Source of the DNA: Blastomyces gilchristii SLH14081
Taxonomy: Eukaryota; Ascomycota; Eurotiomycetes; Onygenales; Ajellomycetaceae
DNA length: 64,000 nt
Reading direction: 5' to 3'
NCBI RefSeq assembly: GCF_000003855.2
Contig: NW_003101681.1
Coordinates: 5,099,698-5,163,697 of the forward strand
Under the pieces are notes generated by a model. It ran no database searches. It was given only the letters and a program-made list of their open reading frames with translations, and had not been told where the DNA came from. Shown in pieces: positions 62,788-64,000 of this stretch. The position numbers and the translations under genes were made by a program. Each line of letters opens with the position of its first letter. Within the stretch, counting starts at the first letter, position 1.

Positions 62788-63760
62788 GGGAAATAAGTGG
62801 TGATGAAATGGCAGTATTGATGATGAGAAGTCATATTGAACTTTCCCAGTCTCATTCAGATATATCATTGCATAATGTGAGAGCTCATGATACAGTTATT
62901 CAAGTTTCAGAGAAGCAGTGCCTAGAGCCTGGCTATTGGCCATTATGTGTTATTGTAGTCTTAGTGTTGTCAGATGTCAATCTTGAATGTTCAAAAGATA
63001 TGAATAATTCAAGAAAATATCTGAGATCATAAGTGAGGCAATATATTAATGAAAAGCCATGGAGTAAAAATGGGTGCAGAGATATACTTATACTCAGGTT
63101 CATCTTGATATGATCCTGATGTGAATTGTCTTTTCTTCAACTTTCAAGTGAGATGCTGGATAAATTTCTGAAGCATCAAGCCTCTCAATTCAGCTGATAA
63201 AAGAATGTTTCACACTCACATCTGAAAGAATTGAGCTGATTGTTTTCTGCCGCGACAGCTCTTGCAGTAATAAGAAAAATTTGGCTTTGATGAGATGACT
63301 GATACTAAATTCAGAAAGGCCTGAGTGAATATCTTGCTCAGACAGCATCTTAGATTTTCCTGTTCTAGTAAGTGTTCAATATCTTAGCATTTAAGACTTT
63401 CCTGTTTTATGCTTACCTGCTGGCTGTTTCTGCTTGTTGCTGTTATTGAATGCTGGGGGCAATCAGGCTTGATGTGAACTTCAGAGCATATGAGCATCAC
63501 ATCTTCTGAGTCATCTGCATCAACACAGTTCTACACTGATCTTAACTGTAAATGCTGTTATCTGTGCATGCGTCAATTTAAAATGAAAGTGAAAGTGAAC
63601 AAGCATGAGAGACTCAGTCATATCTGCAGCAGGAAATTCAAAAATGTCAAGACTTGAATACACAATGAAGACCTTGGCATTGTGTGTTTTCTAAAAGAAG
63701 AGAAAAGATGATAGAAGAAAGAAGATGAGTAAAATTAAGAAAAAGAAAAGCTGTGAAAAA
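62788..63760. other. No supported gene
   Basis: CpG-poor spacer with an open plus frame at 62808-63032 that overlaps the upstream region of the DUF2841-like gene and has no recognisable domain. Confidence 0.4.
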
Positions 63761-63920
63761 AGTTAGTCAGATTGGAAATATAAGAAACAACTTTCATCTC
63801 ATGAAAAAAAGTCTTTGTATGATATTCATTTCTTGAGTTGAAAAGTTAGTCAGATTGAAAATATAAGAAATAACTTTCATCTCATGAAAAAAAGTCTTTG
63901 CATAATATTCATTTCTTGGG
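63761..63920. repeat. Tandem repeat, two copies of about 83 bp
   Basis: AGTTAGTCAGATT at 63761 recurs at 63844; the copies share CAACTTTCATCTCATG and AAAGTCTTTG blocks with only a few differences. Non-coding as far as I can see. Confidence 0.88.
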
Positions 63921-64000
63921 TCTGTCTTAGTTTTAAATGATATTTGCTCTTTCTATCATTCTACTGTGCAGAGATATCATTTTGCAGTTAACATGTGATT

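Larger units (their letters stand above)
12390..64000. mobile_element. Decayed giant mobile element tract, Starship-like (left part; right end not in window)
   Basis: From about 12.4 kb onward CpG is almost absent, TpG and CpA are frequent, and nearly every recognisable frame carries TGA, TAG or TAA where relatives have Arg, Trp or Gln. Inside are relics of a DUF3435 tyrosine recombinase as the first gene, oriented inward, plus DUF3723, patatin-like phospholipase, ferric reductase and SANT/Myb-like genes. In the Starship literature a DUF3435 captain sits at the 5' end and DUF3723, PLP and FRE genes are the most common accessory genes. I did not find terminal repeats, target site or right border. 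Several elements could be juxtaposed, so one single element is inference. Confidence 0.65.

Noticed and set aside
12390..64000. Mitochondrial-type code (TGA read as Trp), because many TGA codons sit at Trp positions
   Set aside because: TAG and TAA interrupt the same frames, TGA also replaces Arg, and the genes are nuclear families. C-to-T/G-to-A decay explains it better.
1..64000. tRNA, rRNA, CRISPR arrays and operons
   Set aside because: None seen by eye. CRISPR and operons are not expected in a fungal nuclear genome; tRNA absence would need a covariance-model search to confirm.

Overview
This window looks like nuclear DNA of a filamentous ascomycete (Pezizomycotina). The evidence is short GT-AG introns (48-106 nt) with CTAAC-like branch sites, and two genes that only read correctly after splicing. 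A CpG-starved, repeat-derived, isochore-like tract abuts a normal-GC gene block, a layout known from Onygenales such as Coccidioides and Blastomyces. That order-level guess is inference.

The window has two parts. Positions 1 to about 12.4 kb are ordinary host sequence: a sugar transporter (minus, C-terminus cut by the window edge), a complete 5-exon cyclase-family gene, a complete 6-exon seven-TM fungal rhodopsin-domain gene, a weak candidate near 10.1-10.6 kb, and long intergenic spacers. From about 12.4 kb to the right edge the sequence is AT-rich, almost free of CpG and full of in-frame stops. It is not empty: reading through TGA/TAG/TAA recovers many relic genes.

Relics in order: DUF3435 tyrosine recombinase (+, 12.7-14.7 kb), F-box-like (+, 16.0), an unknown spliced gene (-, 19.5-21.3), BCS1-like AAA ATPase (+, 23.6-25.0), DUF6589 gene (+, 29.25-33.3) split by a 5'-truncated LINE with a 13-bp target-site duplication and an (AAT)n tail, a large unknown acidic/Cys-rich gene (-, 35.5-37.7), GPI-type cupredoxin (+, 38.1-38.8), patatin-like phospholipase (-, 39.7-43.0), DUF3723 (+, 43.06-45.3), ferric reductase (+, 46.5-48.2), RING-like (-, 49.75-50.5), unknown (+, 51.2-51.9), SANT/Myb-like (-, 52.1-52.4), coiled-coil (+, 53.5-54.1), kinase-like (-, 54.5-55.2), repeat protein (+, 55.6-56.3), unknown (+, 59.9-60.9) and a DUF2841-like gene (-, 61.35-62.8).

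Main interpretation: a DUF3435 gene as the first gene inside the boundary, reading inward, followed by DUF3723, patatin and ferric reductase cargo, is the hallmark set of Starship giant transposons. The tract therefore looks like the captain-proximal 52 kb or more of a mutationally dead Starship. Its right end lies beyond the window and its terminal repeats were not identified. A 29-34 kb sub-block carries a different, much more TpA-rich mutation signature, suggesting a separately repeated element nested inside.
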